From the NCBI GenBank assembly GCA_947631925.1, contig CANRNE010000003.1, forward strand, positions 1-64,000: 64,000 bases of DNA. Direction: 5' to 3'. Shown here one piece after another: positions 16,029 through 26,900 of this stretch. The number at the start of each line of letters is the position of its first letter. Position 1 is the first letter of the stretch. The DNA comes from an uncultured Clostridia bacterium (GTDB taxonomy: Bacteria > Bacillota > Clostridia > Christensenellales > Borkfalkiaceae). The notes beneath the pieces are model-generated. The model was given only the letters and a program-made list of their open reading frames with translations. It made no database searches and was not told where the DNA came from. A program made the position numbers and the translations under genes.

Positions 16029-18491
16029 ATGAGAAACAAGTTGCGTGTAGTAGTCGCAAGTCTCATGGCGGTGCTCTTTGTATTGTCATTTGCCGTCGCT
16101 TGCGCCCCTGCTACCCTCACAGTCGAGCCCGACTCCGTCGAATTGACCGTCGGCGAGACTCAGGACCTCGTAGTCAAGCAGGGTGATACCGTGCTCGACA
16201 ACAAGGATGTCAAATTTGAGATGGAAGACACCGCAGTGGCGTCCGTCAGCTCCCGTGGGAAGGTGACTGCGAAAGCTGCCGGCGAGACGACCCTCACCGT
16301 CACGTATGACAAAGCGACCGCCGAGATTCCCGTCAAGGTCAATCCGAAGGCCGTCGTCACCGTCGAACTTCAGGTCGACGGCGCCAAAGTCGAGACGTTG
16401 AGCCTCGCTTCCGGTGCGGAGAAGACCGTCACCGCGGTCGTCACGGGCAGCGATGCGAAGCCCACTTGGAACGGCGGCAACACGGATTACATCACCGTCA
16501 CGCCCGCAGAGGACGGCAAGTCCGCTACGGTAAAGGGCATCTCCCCGACGGGGAACACCCCCGTGTCGGTGTATGTCGCTTGCGGCGGCGTCACGGCAGA
16601 GCTCAAAGTCACCGTCACGACGGAAGGACAGAAGGCAGGCTACTATCTTCTTCGTGATGGTGGAGATCCCGTCCACGACGGCGCTATCGGACAGAACAAA
16701 GTTCCCTCCGGGAAATGGGCATTCTGGCGCGATCAGAGCGACTGGAACGGCGGCAACGTCACCATGGGGAAGGCCGAATATCTCGGCGACGACGAACCGA
16801 GCGTCTCTCAGGCGGGCAGTGTGCATCTCACTGCGACCATTACAAATCCGTCCGATAACAACTCCGATGGCCGTAACCCCGCAGATACCGTCCAGCTGTT
16901 CTTCCGCAGCCCCAAGACCTCTGTGTCCAATCCGAGCTTCCAAGGACTTCTCGAAAATAATAAGGATTATGTGCTGACGGCGAAGATTAAATCCAATGCC
17001 GCAGGCACCGTCACCGTCAACGGTGTGGAAGTCGACCTTGTCGTGGGCGACAACAACATCAGCATTCCTTTCCATCATGCAGACGACGGCGCAATTCATG
17101 CCACCGACGACTATTCCGCTATCCAGTGGATTGCATTCCATCTCGAACTCGGCTCTGCCAGCAAACGTACCTGCTTGGTTCCGAGCGGTGCGGTCGATAT
17201 CACGGTTTCCAACCTGAAGTGGACAGAAGCGGGTCCCGCTACGCAGTTGCAGGTGCCCACTGCCACGCTTGCAGCGAAAGTTGTTACGATTACCGATACC
17301 GTGAACACCGCGGGCGTCAAGGATTACACCGTTGGTTTCTTCAAAGACGGAGATTCGCCGGCATATTCGATGACTGCCAAAGTCGGCGCGAACACGATTG
17401 ACGACTCGAAATGGGAAGACGGCACCTACACATTGAAGGTGCGTGCAAATGCGGAAAGCATACTCTACACCGCTTCCGAATGGTCTGAGAGCTTCGGTAG
17501 TTATACCGTCGCAAACGGCGGCATTGTCTATGACATTCCTTTCAGCACCGAGTCCGAAATCGGCGAACAGAATGGTTGGTTCAGATGGAACGGCGAAGGC
17601 GGCCTGACGCCCACAGTCGCGAAATTTGACAAGGGAACGCTCACATATAATTATCCGGAAGGCGGCAACATGTTCTACTCTCAGCAGCTCTTCTATCGCG
17701 ATAATTCTCTTGAGAGCGGTGCAACTTACAAAATCTCCTTTGACATCACTGCCACAGGCGCGAATTCGAAGCAGGATACAGTAATCATTACCGTCAACGG
17801 CACGCCGATTGATATTACGAGCGGAAACGGCCACTATGAGGGCACGAAGGTTGCCGGACCGAAAACAACTCTTATCAATGTTTGCTTTGGGCAAGTGGAT
17901 GTCATGACGGTTGTGGTCGGCAACTTCACGTTCACCAACTTTACGTTTGAAAAGCAGGGAAGCGCTCCCGCCCCCGAAGCCGAAGGCGTCGTAGTGGACC
18001 CGTCCACATTGACCCTTGGAAACAAAGTCAATGCAAATCTCGACACACTTACCAATGGTGAAGAAGGTGTCGCTTCCGCAAACAAAGATAAACTGTACTA
18101 TTGGTATGTTGCGGGCGATTGGGGTGGTTGCGGTACCATTGTCACGATGTCGAAGAATGCCATTGAGAACAATGCTGTGGTGCTCACCTATCACGGCGGC
18201 AGCGTGAATTTCAGTGTGCAACTCTTCTATACCAGCACCGCCCTGACTGCCGATAAGACCTATGTTCTGAACATCAAAGTGAATGCCCATCAAGCGTCCA
18301 CAATTATGATTAACGGAGCGAGCGTAAATCTTACGGAGGGTGTTAACGACATCCATGTCGAATTTGTATTGAACAAGACGGGTGCGGGAAACAATGGTAT
18401 CAGCGCGCTTGACATTCAGATGCCCGGGACGAACAACACGACCGATGTAACCTATGAGTTCTCCGACATCTCTTGGCAAGAAGTTCAGTAA
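16029..18491 (+). CDS. Large lipoprotein with Ig-like and repeated binding-type modules
   Basis: 820 residues. Lipoprotein signal (FAVAC, C25), a BIG2 domain (about 28-105), a second Ig-like stretch to about 205, then three beta-sandwich modules of related pattern: KDYVLTAKIKSNAAGTVTVNG, TYKISFDITATG, and TYVLNIKVNAHQASTIMING. Each contains a Y-x-hydrophobic strand before an N-G-x-x-V/I turn, as in CBM4/9-like carbohydrate-binding modules (assignment tentative). No catalytic motif is seen. AGGAGGAT lies about 10 bp upstream of ATG 16029. Inference: a substrate-capture protein serving the GH16 and GH3 enzymes. Confidence 0.75.
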   Translation: MRNKLRVVVASLMAVLFVLSFAVACAPATLTVEPDSVELTVGETQDLVVKQGDTVLDNKDVKFEMEDTAVASVSSRGKVTAKAAGETTLTVTYDKATAEIPVKVNPKAVVTVELQVDGAKVETLSLASGAEKTVTAVVTGSDAKPTWNGGNTDYITVTPAEDGKSATVKGISPTGNTPVSVYVACGGVTAELKVTVTTEGQKAGYYLLRDGGDPVHDGAIGQNKVPSGKWAFWRDQSDWNGGNVTMGKAEYLGDDEPSVSQAGSVHLTATITNPSDNNSDGRNPADTVQLFFRSPKTSVSNPSFQGLLENNKDYVLTAKIKSNAAGTVTVNGVEVDLVVGDNNISIPFHHADDGAIHATDDYSAIQWIAFHLELGSASKRTCLVPSGAVDITVSNLKWTEAGPATQLQVPTATLAAKVVTITDTVNTAGVKDYTVGFFKDGDSPAYSMTAKVGANTIDDSKWEDGTYTLKVRANAESILYTASEWSESFGSYTVANGGIVYDIPFSTESEIGEQNGWFRWNGEGGLTPTVAKFDKGTLTYNYPEGGNMFYSQQLFYRDNSLESGATYKISFDITATGANSKQDTVIITVNGTPIDITSGNGHYEGTKVAGPKTTLINVCFGQVDVMTVVVGNFTFTNFTFEKQGSAPAPEAEGVVVDPSTLTLGNKVNANLDTLTNGEEGVASANKDKLYYWYVAGDWGGCGTIVTMSKNAIENNAVVLTYHGGSVNFSVQLFYTSTALTADKTYVLNIKVNAHQASTIMINGASVNLTEGVNDIHVEFVLNKTGAGNNGISALDIQMPGTNNTTDVTYEFSDISWQEVQ

Positions 18492-18507
18492 ACGAATCTC
18501 ACAGCAG

Positions 18508-18532
18508 CCTCTCCCCCCGCGTGGGGGAGAGG
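18508..18532. repeat. C/G-rich intergenic palindrome
   Basis: CCTCTCCCC...GGGGAGAGG with a short CCGCG-type loop and no T-tract, between the lipoprotein and GH3 genes. Similar C-run/G-run palindromes recur at 21683, 27202 and 28215, so this may be a dispersed repeat. Confidence 0.5.
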
Positions 18533-18565
18533 TGAACTAAAATTTGAAAAGGAGAAATGAACACT

Positions 18566-21500
18566 ATGGCTGTTACGTTCTTTTCCGGCAAATCCAAAAC
18601 GAAGAGAATCGCGCTTTTGATTGTTGCGTGCGTGCTTGTCGTTGTCTTTATCGGAGCGAATATTGCGCTCGATATATTGCAGCCTCTCCTTCATGAGATG
18701 TTCTCCCCGACGGCGCCCGCATCCGAAGAGGCAATGGCTGCGCTCGGCGAGGCGGACGACCTCATCGGTGAGATTGCCGAAGAAAGTTTTGTTCTCCTCA
18801 AGAACGATGAGGACTTTCTCCCCCTCGAGAAGGAGTCCAAAGTCAATCTCTTCGGCTGGGCATCCACCGACCACGGCTTTTTGATGGTCGGCGGCGGCAG
18901 CGGCGGCTCTCCCATCAACAAGGACATCAACCCCAAGTACCTCACACTCAAGGACGCCTTCGACGAATATGCCGACCTCTATGAGTTCGATACGCTCTAC
19001 AACGAGACCCTGTCGGATGCTTACGAGAACCTCTATGACTGGGATGCGGACTTCAAGGATCTTGGGGGCACCACGGGCGATACCCCTGTCCGCAACATGC
19101 TCAACCCCGACTCGTCCTTCTACACAGAAGCCCGCATGAACGATGCCAAGGACTTCTCGACGACGGCAGTCGTCGTGCTCTCCCGTTGGGGCTGTGAGAA
19201 CGGCGGCGACGGCGAGCTTGTCAGCACGAGCGGGGAGGCAAACAGGACACGCCTTTCCTTCTCGAACGGGAACTATCTTGAACTCACCGACAACGAGAAG
19301 ACGATTTTCGACGCACTCGACAAGAAGGACTTCAACGTTATCGTCCTGCTCAACACGACCAACCCGCTCGAGCTCGGCTTCCTCGAAGAATACGACTGCA
19401 TCAAGTCCTGCCTCTTCATCGGAACCCCGGGACAATCGGGCGCACGCGCCGTTCCGTGGGTGCTCTACGGCGAAAAGAAGGTGGAACGGCTCGACGAGGA
19501 CGGCGAGGGCACGGGCATCTATGACGAAGTCCAAGTCAGCCCCTCGGGCAGGCTCTCCGACACCTATGCCTATGACTGGCAGACCAACAACCCCGTCTAT
19601 CCCAACGCAACGAAGGACAGCGCGGGCCTTGTCTATCAGGAGGGCATCTACTTCGGCTATAAGTGGTACGAGACGGCAGACGAAGAGGGATTTTTCGACA
19701 GCGTGACCCGCGGCGACAAGACGGGCTATGACGCTGTCGTGCAGTTCCCGTTCGGCTACGGCCTCTCCTACACCACCTTCACGCAGGCAATCGTCGACAC
19801 GGGCTACATCGACGAAGAGGGGAAGCATGTCTCCGAAGCGTTCGACACCCTCGAGGCGGACACGGAGTACTATGTGACCGTGCACGTCATCAACACGGGC
19901 GACCGCCGCGGCGCCGAAGTCGTGCAGCTCTACTACACGGCTCCCTATACCCCGGGCGGCATCGAGAAAGCGAGCGTCAATCTCCTTGCCTTTGGCAAGA
20001 CGGTACAGCTTGAACCGCACGGAACCGTAAACGAAGACGGCGCCGCAATCGACCAGCAGGATATCACCCTCACCTTCACGGCGTACGACATGGCTTCGTA
20101 CGATGCCTCTGATGCCAACGCAAACAACTTCAGGGGCTATGAGATAGAGGAGGGCGATTATGCGCTCACGGTGCGGGCAAATGCGCACGCCGAATGTGAC
20201 GGTTGCGACCCCATCGAATTCTTCTGCGACGAAATCAAATTCGACGAAGATCCCGTAACGCATCAGACAGTCGAGAACCGCTTCACGGGCAGCTCTGCCT
20301 ACGGCAATATGCCCATCGACGGGTCGACTGGGATAAGCGGTGGCGTGAAGTATCTCTCCCGCGAGGACTTTGCGGGAACTTTCCCGACCGACAAGACGTT
20401 TACGACGTACGGCGAAGCAAGCAGTAGTGCGGTCAACCGGGATGCAACGGGCAACGTCCAATGGGACGATTCCGACATCCAATACGGCGTGGATGCACAG
20501 CAATATCTGACGCTCGTCGAGGCGGACGGTACGAAGCCCACGAGAAATGACCTTCAGGGAAAAACGGGGGCGCGTTCGCTCAAGATAAACGAAGACCTCT
20601 TCGAAGTCCTCGCCGACTATGACGCGGAGGAGTGGGATGAATTCCTCGACCAGCTCTCCCAGCAAGAGGTCGCCCGCCTCATTCTCAACGGCGGCTTCCG
20701 CACCTACGACGCAGAGAGCATCGCAAAGCCCAATCAGGCGAACAGAGACGGCCCTGCCGGGTTCAACCGCGCAACGTCCAACGCGGAACCCAACGAGGCG
20801 TGGGCAGTCTTCCCCGCAGAGACTTTGGTCGGCTGCTCGTGGAACACGAGATTGACCTACAACATCGGCCGCGCACAGGGCGTGCTCGGCAACACGACGG
20901 ATGCCTACGGCTGGTACGCCCCCGGCGTCAACCTGCACCGCTCCGCCTACAACACCCGTAACTACGAGTATTACAGCGAGGACGCCGTTCTCTCCGGCCA
21001 TCTCGGCGCAGAGACCGTCCGCGGCGCAAAGCAGACCAACCTCTACTGCTATGTCAAGCACTTCGTGCTCTCCGACAACGGACAGAACGCAAAAGATTGG
21101 AATGAGTGGATTACCGAGCAGACGCTCCGCGAAGTCTATCTCAAACCCTTCGAAATCTGCGTCAAAGAGGGCGGCGCGAATGCCATGATGAGCGCATTCA
21201 ACCGTCTCGGCACGATTTGGTGCGGCTACAACCGCGCACTTCTCACCGACATTCTGCGCAGCGAGTGGGGCTTCCGCGGCTCCGTCATCACAGACTGGCA
21301 CGCCGCCGGCGATTACATGGCAAAATACGAGTTAGGCGTGCGCGCGGGGAACGATTTGTGGCTCTTCGGCTTAGGCGCCAAAGATGACACCGCTTCCCTG
21401 GACCTTAGCACGGCTGCCAATAGGGCAGCGTCCCGTCAGTCTGCCAAGAACATCATCTACACCTACGTCGACACCTACATGGCGGCGAAGGACTACGCGG

Positions 21501-21664
21501 AGAACGGCGACGACAGCTATAACGTCACCCTCGGCACGGGCGTGAGCACGGCTCCCTATTCGCCCGTTGTCCCCGCACTCTGGGCAGTCATCGACGTTGT
21601 CCTCATCCTCGGCATCGGCGCATGTGTGCTGTTCATGTTCATTCCGAAGAAACAAGAAGAATAA
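18566..21664 (+). CDS. Membrane-anchored GH3 glycosidase with swapped domains
   Basis: 1032 residues from ATG 18566; GGAG lies 11 bp upstream, whereas ATG 18557 is only 2 bp from it. An N-terminal membrane helix (about 11-36) is followed by the GH3 alpha/beta-sandwich domain (EESFVLLKND near residue 77, then FPFGYGLSYT), a FnIII-like domain (YYVTVHVINTGDRRGAEVVQ), and only then the TIM-barrel domain (NRDGPAGFNR, ending GSVITDWHA with nucleophile D910). Classical GH3 has the barrel first. A second membrane helix closes the protein (LWAVIDVVLILGIGACVLFM). Likely a beta-glucosidase; specificity not determinable. Confidence 0.9.
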   Translation: MAVTFFSGKSKTKRIALLIVACVLVVVFIGANIALDILQPLLHEMFSPTAPASEEAMAALGEADDLIGEIAEESFVLLKNDEDFLPLEKESKVNLFGWASTDHGFLMVGGGSGGSPINKDINPKYLTLKDAFDEYADLYEFDTLYNETLSDAYENLYDWDADFKDLGGTTGDTPVRNMLNPDSSFYTEARMNDAKDFSTTAVVVLSRWGCENGGDGELVSTSGEANRTRLSFSNGNYLELTDNEKTIFDALDKKDFNVIVLLNTTNPLELGFLEEYDCIKSCLFIGTPGQSGARAVPWVLYGEKKVERLDEDGEGTGIYDEVQVSPSGRLSDTYAYDWQTNNPVYPNATKDSAGLVYQEGIYFGYKWYETADEEGFFDSVTRGDKTGYDAVVQFPFGYGLSYTTFTQAIVDTGYIDEEGKHVSEAFDTLEADTEYYVTVHVINTGDRRGAEVVQLYYTAPYTPGGIEKASVNLLAFGKTVQLEPHGTVNEDGAAIDQQDITLTFTAYDMASYDASDANANNFRGYEIEEGDYALTVRANAHAECDGCDPIEFFCDEIKFDEDPVTHQTVENRFTGSSAYGNMPIDGSTGISGGVKYLSREDFAGTFPTDKTFTTYGEASSSAVNRDATGNVQWDDSDIQYGVDAQQYLTLVEADGTKPTRNDLQGKTGARSLKINEDLFEVLADYDAEEWDEFLDQLSQQEVARLILNGGFRTYDAESIAKPNQANRDGPAGFNRATSNAEPNEAWAVFPAETLVGCSWNTRLTYNIGRAQGVLGNTTDAYGWYAPGVNLHRSAYNTRNYEYYSEDAVLSGHLGAETVRGAKQTNLYCYVKHFVLSDNGQNAKDWNEWITEQTLREVYLKPFEICVKEGGANAMMSAFNRLGTIWCGYNRALLTDILRSEWGFRGSVITDWHAAGDYMAKYELGVRAGNDLWLFGLGAKDDTASLDLSTAANRAASRQSAKNIIYTYVDTYMAAKDYAENGDDSYNVTLGTGVSTAPYSPVVPALWAVIDVVLILGIGACVLFMFIPKKQEE

Positions 21665-21682
21665 ATCTCACGATTTGTTCGT

Positions 21683-21712
21683 CCCCCACCTTTCAAGGTG
21701 GGGGATTTTGTT
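21683..21712 (+). terminator. Terminator of GH3 gene
   Basis: CCCCCACC (21683-21690)/GGTGGGGG (21697-21704) followed by ATTTTGTT. Confidence 0.75.
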
Positions 21713-21770
21713 AGTCTATTACAATTTTTTAACAATTTATGCAAAAAGTATTTCCTTTCGCGCGCGGATG

Positions 21771-21779
21771 TGTTATAAT
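21771..21779 (+). promoter_or_regulatory. Extended -10 promoter before beta-helix lipoprotein
   Basis: TGtTATAAT at 21771-21779 with no clear -35 box, about 49 bp upstream of the gene. It implies transcription separate from the GH3 gene. Confidence 0.5.
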
Positions 21780-21827
21780 ACTTATATTGAAAAGTATGCC
21801 GCAGAGTGGATACAAAAGGAGATTCGC

Positions 21828-23861
21828 ATGAAACGGTTTGCGCTTCTCATCGCGATGGTTTTTCTTCTCCTTGCGACGGCTTGCGCGCCGACTTTTGAGG
21901 GGGGAAAGCCCTTCGACGGCGAACAGCTGTCGAGCGGTGAGGTGCGCTATAACGTCGTGGGCGAAGTCGGCTACCTCCGCTGGGACGGGACAGACGGCGC
22001 GGACGGCTATCTCGTCACCCGCTCGGCGACCCGCTTTGGCGAATTTACCCCCGAGACAACCACGGCGGAGACCTCGTACGAAGTGGAAGACGGCCTCTTC
22101 GACTACTTCCAAGTCATCGCCCTCGAGGGGGAGGAAGAGCGCCCGCTCGGCGAACCGGTCTGCGCCCTCACCAACACGCTCGTCGTCGGCCCCGATGACG
22201 ACATGGCGGCCGTGCAGGCACACATTGACGAGGTGCATTCCCGCCTCGAAACGGCAAACAGCGGGCAGTTCTCCTCCGAACGCTTCGCCGTCTTTCTTCT
22301 CCCCGGAGAATATCCCGACCTCGACCTCAAAGTGGGCTACTACACCTCCGTCAGCGGCTTGGGAACGTACCCCTACGAAGTCACCGTGGGCAAGCTCTCA
22401 GTCTCCCTTAAGGTGCTTGCAAACTCCAACTCCACCTGTACCTTCTGGCGGGGTGCGGAGAACATGACCGTCCTTTCGGACACCGTCTGGGCTGTCTCGC
22501 AGGCGACGTATCTTCGGAGAATGTCCTTTTTGGGCGACCTCAGCCTGTCGGGCAGCGGCTGGTCCTCGGGCGGCTTCCTCGCCGACAGCACGGTGCAGGG
22601 AGTCATCCACGCGGGCACGCAACAGCAGTGGTTTACCCGCAACACGGCGTTCAAGAGTTGGGACGGGAATTCCTATAACTACGTCTTCACGGGCTGTGAG
22701 GGGCAAATTCCGAGCGGAAATTGGTCCTCGGACGGCACCCGCACGACAATCCTTCCCTCGACGGAGCGCATCGCGGAGAAGCCCTTTCTCACGAACATCG
22801 ACGGCGAGTACAACCTCTTCATCCCCGATTTTTCGGAGGACGCCGTAGGTTGCAGTTGGAAAAGCAGCAAGCTCGGCGGATATTTTGCGCCGCTCGAAGA
22901 ATTCTATATAGCGAACGAGAAGACAGACACCGCGGCAACGCTCAACGACGCGCTCGCGCGGGGGTACAGCATCTTCTTCCCCGCGGGGAGATACCGCCTC
23001 GACGCGCCGCTGAAAGTCTGCGAAGAGGGGACCCTCCTGCTCGGCTCGGGGTATGCCACCCTCGAGATTTCCGATGAAAATCCGGTGGGCGCATTGCAGA
23101 TTGCCGACGTCGGCGGCGTGCGCGTCGCGGGACTGCTCATCGACGCAGGCAAAAAGAGCGAAAACATGGTCGTCGTCGGCGAAGAGGGGAAGCACACCTC
23201 TCATAAGGCGTTCCCCGTCGTCCTCTCCGACCTCTTTCTCCGCATCGGCGGCGTCAAAAACGTCCACACCGAGACAGACACCGCCCTCGTCATCCACAGC
23301 GACGACACGGTGGGGGACAACTTCTGGCTCTGGCGCGCCGACCATTCACAGGGCGTCGCATGGGAAGATACCCAAAACCGCGACGGCTCTGTCTCCTATG
23401 GCAACCCCGCGAAGACAGGCCTGCTCGTCTATGGCGACCGCGTGCAGTGCTACGCGCTCATGGTAGAGCATTTCGAAGGCTATCAGACCGATTGGCGCGG
23501 GAATGACGGCACCGTCGTCATGTACCAGTCGGAGACCCCGTACCGCGTCCCGTCGCAGGACAAGTGGATGTCCCACGGCGGCGAGAAGAACGGCTGCGCG
23601 AGCTACCGCGTCGCAGACAGCGTGACGTCGCACCGCGCCTATGGAATAGGCGTCTATCTCGTCAATTACAGCGGCGTGAATTTGCAATCCGCCATGGAGG
23701 CGCCCGAACGCGAGGGCGTCGTGCTCGAACACCTCGTCACGACCTGCTTTGCGGCACAGGGCGGCGCATCCATCACCTATATCATAAATGCCCTCGGCGG
23801 CACCGTGAGAGACGGCGTCTCGGCTGCCTATCTCGCCCGTTTCCCCGTCGAAATCGGCTGA
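21828..23861 (+). CDS. Beta-helix lipoprotein, putative exo-glucanase-like
   Basis: 677 residues. Lipoprotein signal (LLATAC, C19), a FnIII-like segment (about 30-120, LRWDGTDGADGYLVTR), then a long parallel beta-helix region. Recognisable pieces are FLLPGEYPDLDLKVGYYTSVSGLG, NMTVLSDTVWAVSQATYLRR and FFPAGRYRLDAPLKV. It recalls actinobacterial proteins wrongly called adenylyl cyclase or coagulation factor 5/8-type, and the double pectate-lyase-like design of GH55 beta-1,3-glucanases (family memory, not a search). AAAGGA precedes ATG 21828. Catalytic residues are not assigned. Confidence 0.65.
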   Translation: MKRFALLIAMVFLLLATACAPTFEGGKPFDGEQLSSGEVRYNVVGEVGYLRWDGTDGADGYLVTRSATRFGEFTPETTTAETSYEVEDGLFDYFQVIALEGEEERPLGEPVCALTNTLVVGPDDDMAAVQAHIDEVHSRLETANSGQFSSERFAVFLLPGEYPDLDLKVGYYTSVSGLGTYPYEVTVGKLSVSLKVLANSNSTCTFWRGAENMTVLSDTVWAVSQATYLRRMSFLGDLSLSGSGWSSGGFLADSTVQGVIHAGTQQQWFTRNTAFKSWDGNSYNYVFTGCEGQIPSGNWSSDGTRTTILPSTERIAEKPFLTNIDGEYNLFIPDFSEDAVGCSWKSSKLGGYFAPLEEFYIANEKTDTAATLNDALARGYSIFFPAGRYRLDAPLKVCEEGTLLLGSGYATLEISDENPVGALQIADVGGVRVAGLLIDAGKKSENMVVVGEEGKHTSHKAFPVVLSDLFLRIGGVKNVHTETDTALVIHSDDTVGDNFWLWRADHSQGVAWEDTQNRDGSVSYGNPAKTGLLVYGDRVQCYALMVEHFEGYQTDWRGNDGTVVMYQSETPYRVPSQDKWMSHGGEKNGCASYRVADSVTSHRAYGIGVYLVNYSGVNLQSAMEAPEREGVVLEHLVTTCFAAQGGASITYIINALGGTVRDGVSAAYLARFPVEIG

Positions 23862-23880
23862 AATCAAAATTGAATCCCCT

Positions 23881-23928
23881 TGCGAAAGCGCGCTTTCGCA
23901 TTCTTATCCCGCCACAGCGGGATAAGAA
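23881..23928. repeat. Two tandem perfect palindromes
   Basis: TGCGAAAG-cgcg-CTTTCGCA (23881-23900) is followed immediately by a 12-bp perfect stem, TTCTTATCCCGC-caca-GCGGGATAAGAA (23901-23928). Neither has a downstream T-tract on the plus strand. They separate the beta-helix gene from the large lipoprotein gene and may shield mRNA ends. Confidence 0.6.
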
Positions 23929-23990
23929 AAAACATCTCATGGCTTCAACGGCAACCGCCGCGGCAAAATACATTTTTTATGGAGGAAAGT

Positions 23991-26900
23991 ATGTCACAAC
24001 GCAAATTGAAAATTGCAAGAATTTCAGTCGCAGTTTTATTTGCACTCGTTGCGTCCCTCCTCGTCATGACTGCATGCGCTCCCAAAGCGGAACAATGCAC
24101 GATTGAATGGGATACGGCAAACGCAACGCACCTCATCGTCAGCGCAGACGGCTTTGACGAACTCCCGACGTCCGTGGACAAGGGCACCTCGCTGTCCTTC
24201 ACGGTCAGTCCCGACAGCGCAGGCAACTACGCAGTCGACACCGTCAAACGCGGCACGACCACGATGCAGCTCAAGAACGGAAAGTACACCTACACGGTCA
24301 ACAATGACGTCAAATTCACGATTACCGAAAAGAAAGTCGTGAAGGACATCACTGCGACGCCGGCAAGCGGCGTAACCTTCCTCGCGGGCGACACGGTGGA
24401 AAGCGGCGACCTCGTCGTCACCGTCAACTACAAGGACGGCTCGCACGACACCCTCAATTGGGGCGACTACAGCATCCAATATCAGGGCGGCGCTGAGGCA
24501 ACTTGCATTTCGCTCGGCGACACTTCCGTTAAAGTGACTTATGAGGGCAAAGAGGCCTCCGTCACCATTCCCGCGGCACAGGTGCAAATCGTCCTCGATG
24601 CCTTCGGCGGCAAGTTCAGCGAAGCATATCTTGCGGTTCTTGCAGCAAGAGAGGATTTCGTGCTCACAAAGGACATCCAAGCCACGGGCGACAAGCTCAC
24701 CATCACCTACGGCACGGCGCCCACGGCGAACATTCCGCTTCCCACGAGCACAGACATCACGAAGGGCTCGGAAGGGGACTATGACTTCCTTGGATGGAAA
24801 GACGGAACGAACTCCGTTGCCGAAATCAGCAGCTCTCAAAAAGTCAGCATGAATCTGACGGCAACCTATAAGGCTCACCTCGTCACGCTCAGCTCTGTCG
24901 AGCTGAAGCTCGAGGAAGAGACGGAAAGCGACGCGCAGGTGCCTTATCTCATCATCAAGGGGAACTTCAAGGCCTCGACCTCTATCTATCTCTTCCTGCA
25001 TGAAGGAAATGACGACGTGGACCTGAAGGGCACCGAAGCAGGCGATGCGAACACCAAGAGCGGCGACGAATTCACGATTAAATTCGACCTTCGTGAACTT
25101 GTGGAGAAAGAATACAAGGGCAAGTGGATGGATATCCGTATCCGCGCCGACATCGACGGCAGAACAGAGGACATGGACATTGACCTCAACGATTATCCGG
25201 ACAGCGGATTCGTCGATTTGAAGCAATCCATTCATGATGATACCTATACGTATGATTTCAAAGTCCATACGCCCGACGACACTACTCAGCGCAATCTGAA
25301 AGTCGAATACGTCAACTTTGTTCCCGCTATCACGTACAGCTACACGATGACGGTTGCCGGCGACAATACCGCAACGCCTACCGTGACCTTCGCAGGTACT
25401 GTGACGAAAGGTGAAACAGACCTTGAAGTTGCCGGTAAATATGTCCGCCTTGACTTCTGGGTTGATGGCGGCAGCGACAGGCCGTATGCTTTCGGTTTGA
25501 TTGGTGACGACGGCTCATTCTCCGCAACATTTGAGCTCACCACCGAATTGTTCCTCCGCAGCAAGCACGGCTATGCGCACATCGCCATCGTCGACAAGAA
25601 CGACGACACCGCGACGCAGCTGTATCCCGTCTCCGGGGAGACCAACTTCGAGAGCGCGTTCTGCACCAATCTCGAAGGCATGACGAACTATGGCGGCATC
25701 CAGTCTCACATCGCAGGCAAGGGCGTGAGCGTCATGAATACGTCGGGCGAAAGATTCTATATCGCTGTCACCGACAACGGCGCAATCGGCTGCTACACCC
25801 AATTCACGGGTTTCGACCTCTATGGCGACGTCGCGCTCAAAGTAGACAATGTCACCACGCCTACAAGGGTCTTCTACGTCGTCACCGTGAAATCCAACGG
25901 CATGACGAAGGAAGCGTTGGAAGGTATCGTATTCGGCAACGTGGACAGCTCGGCTGAAATTTATACGGTTGACCACGTCACGGAGCCCGCAACGGATTAC
26001 TATCGTCTGTGGTTTGACATTACAGATTGCAACAATACGCAACTTTGGTCGAACCTTTACTTCGTGAAGGGCACGGACGATGCGCCTGTCTACGATAGGA
26101 TTTTGGAAATCAAGGACGCCGACAGCTCGACCAATGGTCTCTTCGCCATCGTCAGCGGAAAGAAGTACACCATTCGCAGCACAAATGATGACACGTATTA
26201 CAATAGCGCATGCGTGGTTGTCGGCGCTCCCGAGGACGATGATGTCAACGACACCAATAAGCTCGACCCCGACAAGTGGGACGAAATCACGGAACCCGAA
26301 CCCGAACCCGATTATTCTTTGCCGGAGGGTGCTCAGTTTGAATTGACCGCGGTTACCATTGAGGGGACGGATTCTGCAGCTTACTATGTTGTGAGCGGCA
26401 CCTTCTCGGGTTGCACTGCTGACCAAATCAAGGGGTACTTGGAGAATGCGTATTACTTTGACTTCCAGCGCGTTGGCGGAGACTATGCAAGATATGCGAA
26501 ACTTCCGAGAACCGTCACGGCAGCGGATGGCGCCTTCACGATGAAAATCGATGTCACATCATTGGATACGAACAGATATGGTACGCACTATGGTGACGAA
26601 AACACGAATTTCACGCTTTCAGCAGAGGCTGCTTCCAACGCAACAAAAGTAACCGTCGGTAATAAAATATACGAGATGGTTAACGTTCCCGGCAGTAATA
26701 AAGATGATGAATGTTGGGGGACGGTTGGTCTTTGGGTTCAACCTAACATAGTAATCCCTGCAATGACCTTCAGTGACATGACGGTTGAGTTAGAGACTGA
26801 CCAGTCGAAGCTCTACTACACGATTACTATCACTTTCACGGATGCCGATGCAGACGACACCAAGATTGTAGAATGGCTGAAATCGATTACGCTTGAAGAC

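Noticed and set aside
16086-18479. 797-codon minus-strand frame opposite the 820-residue lipoprotein
   Set aside because: Antisense shadow; the plus frame has a lipobox, ribosome site and domain repeats.
18485-21301. 938-codon open frame on the minus strand opposite the GH3 gene
   Set aside because: It is a GC-driven antisense shadow of a clear GH3 frame; no domain pattern and no ribosome site.
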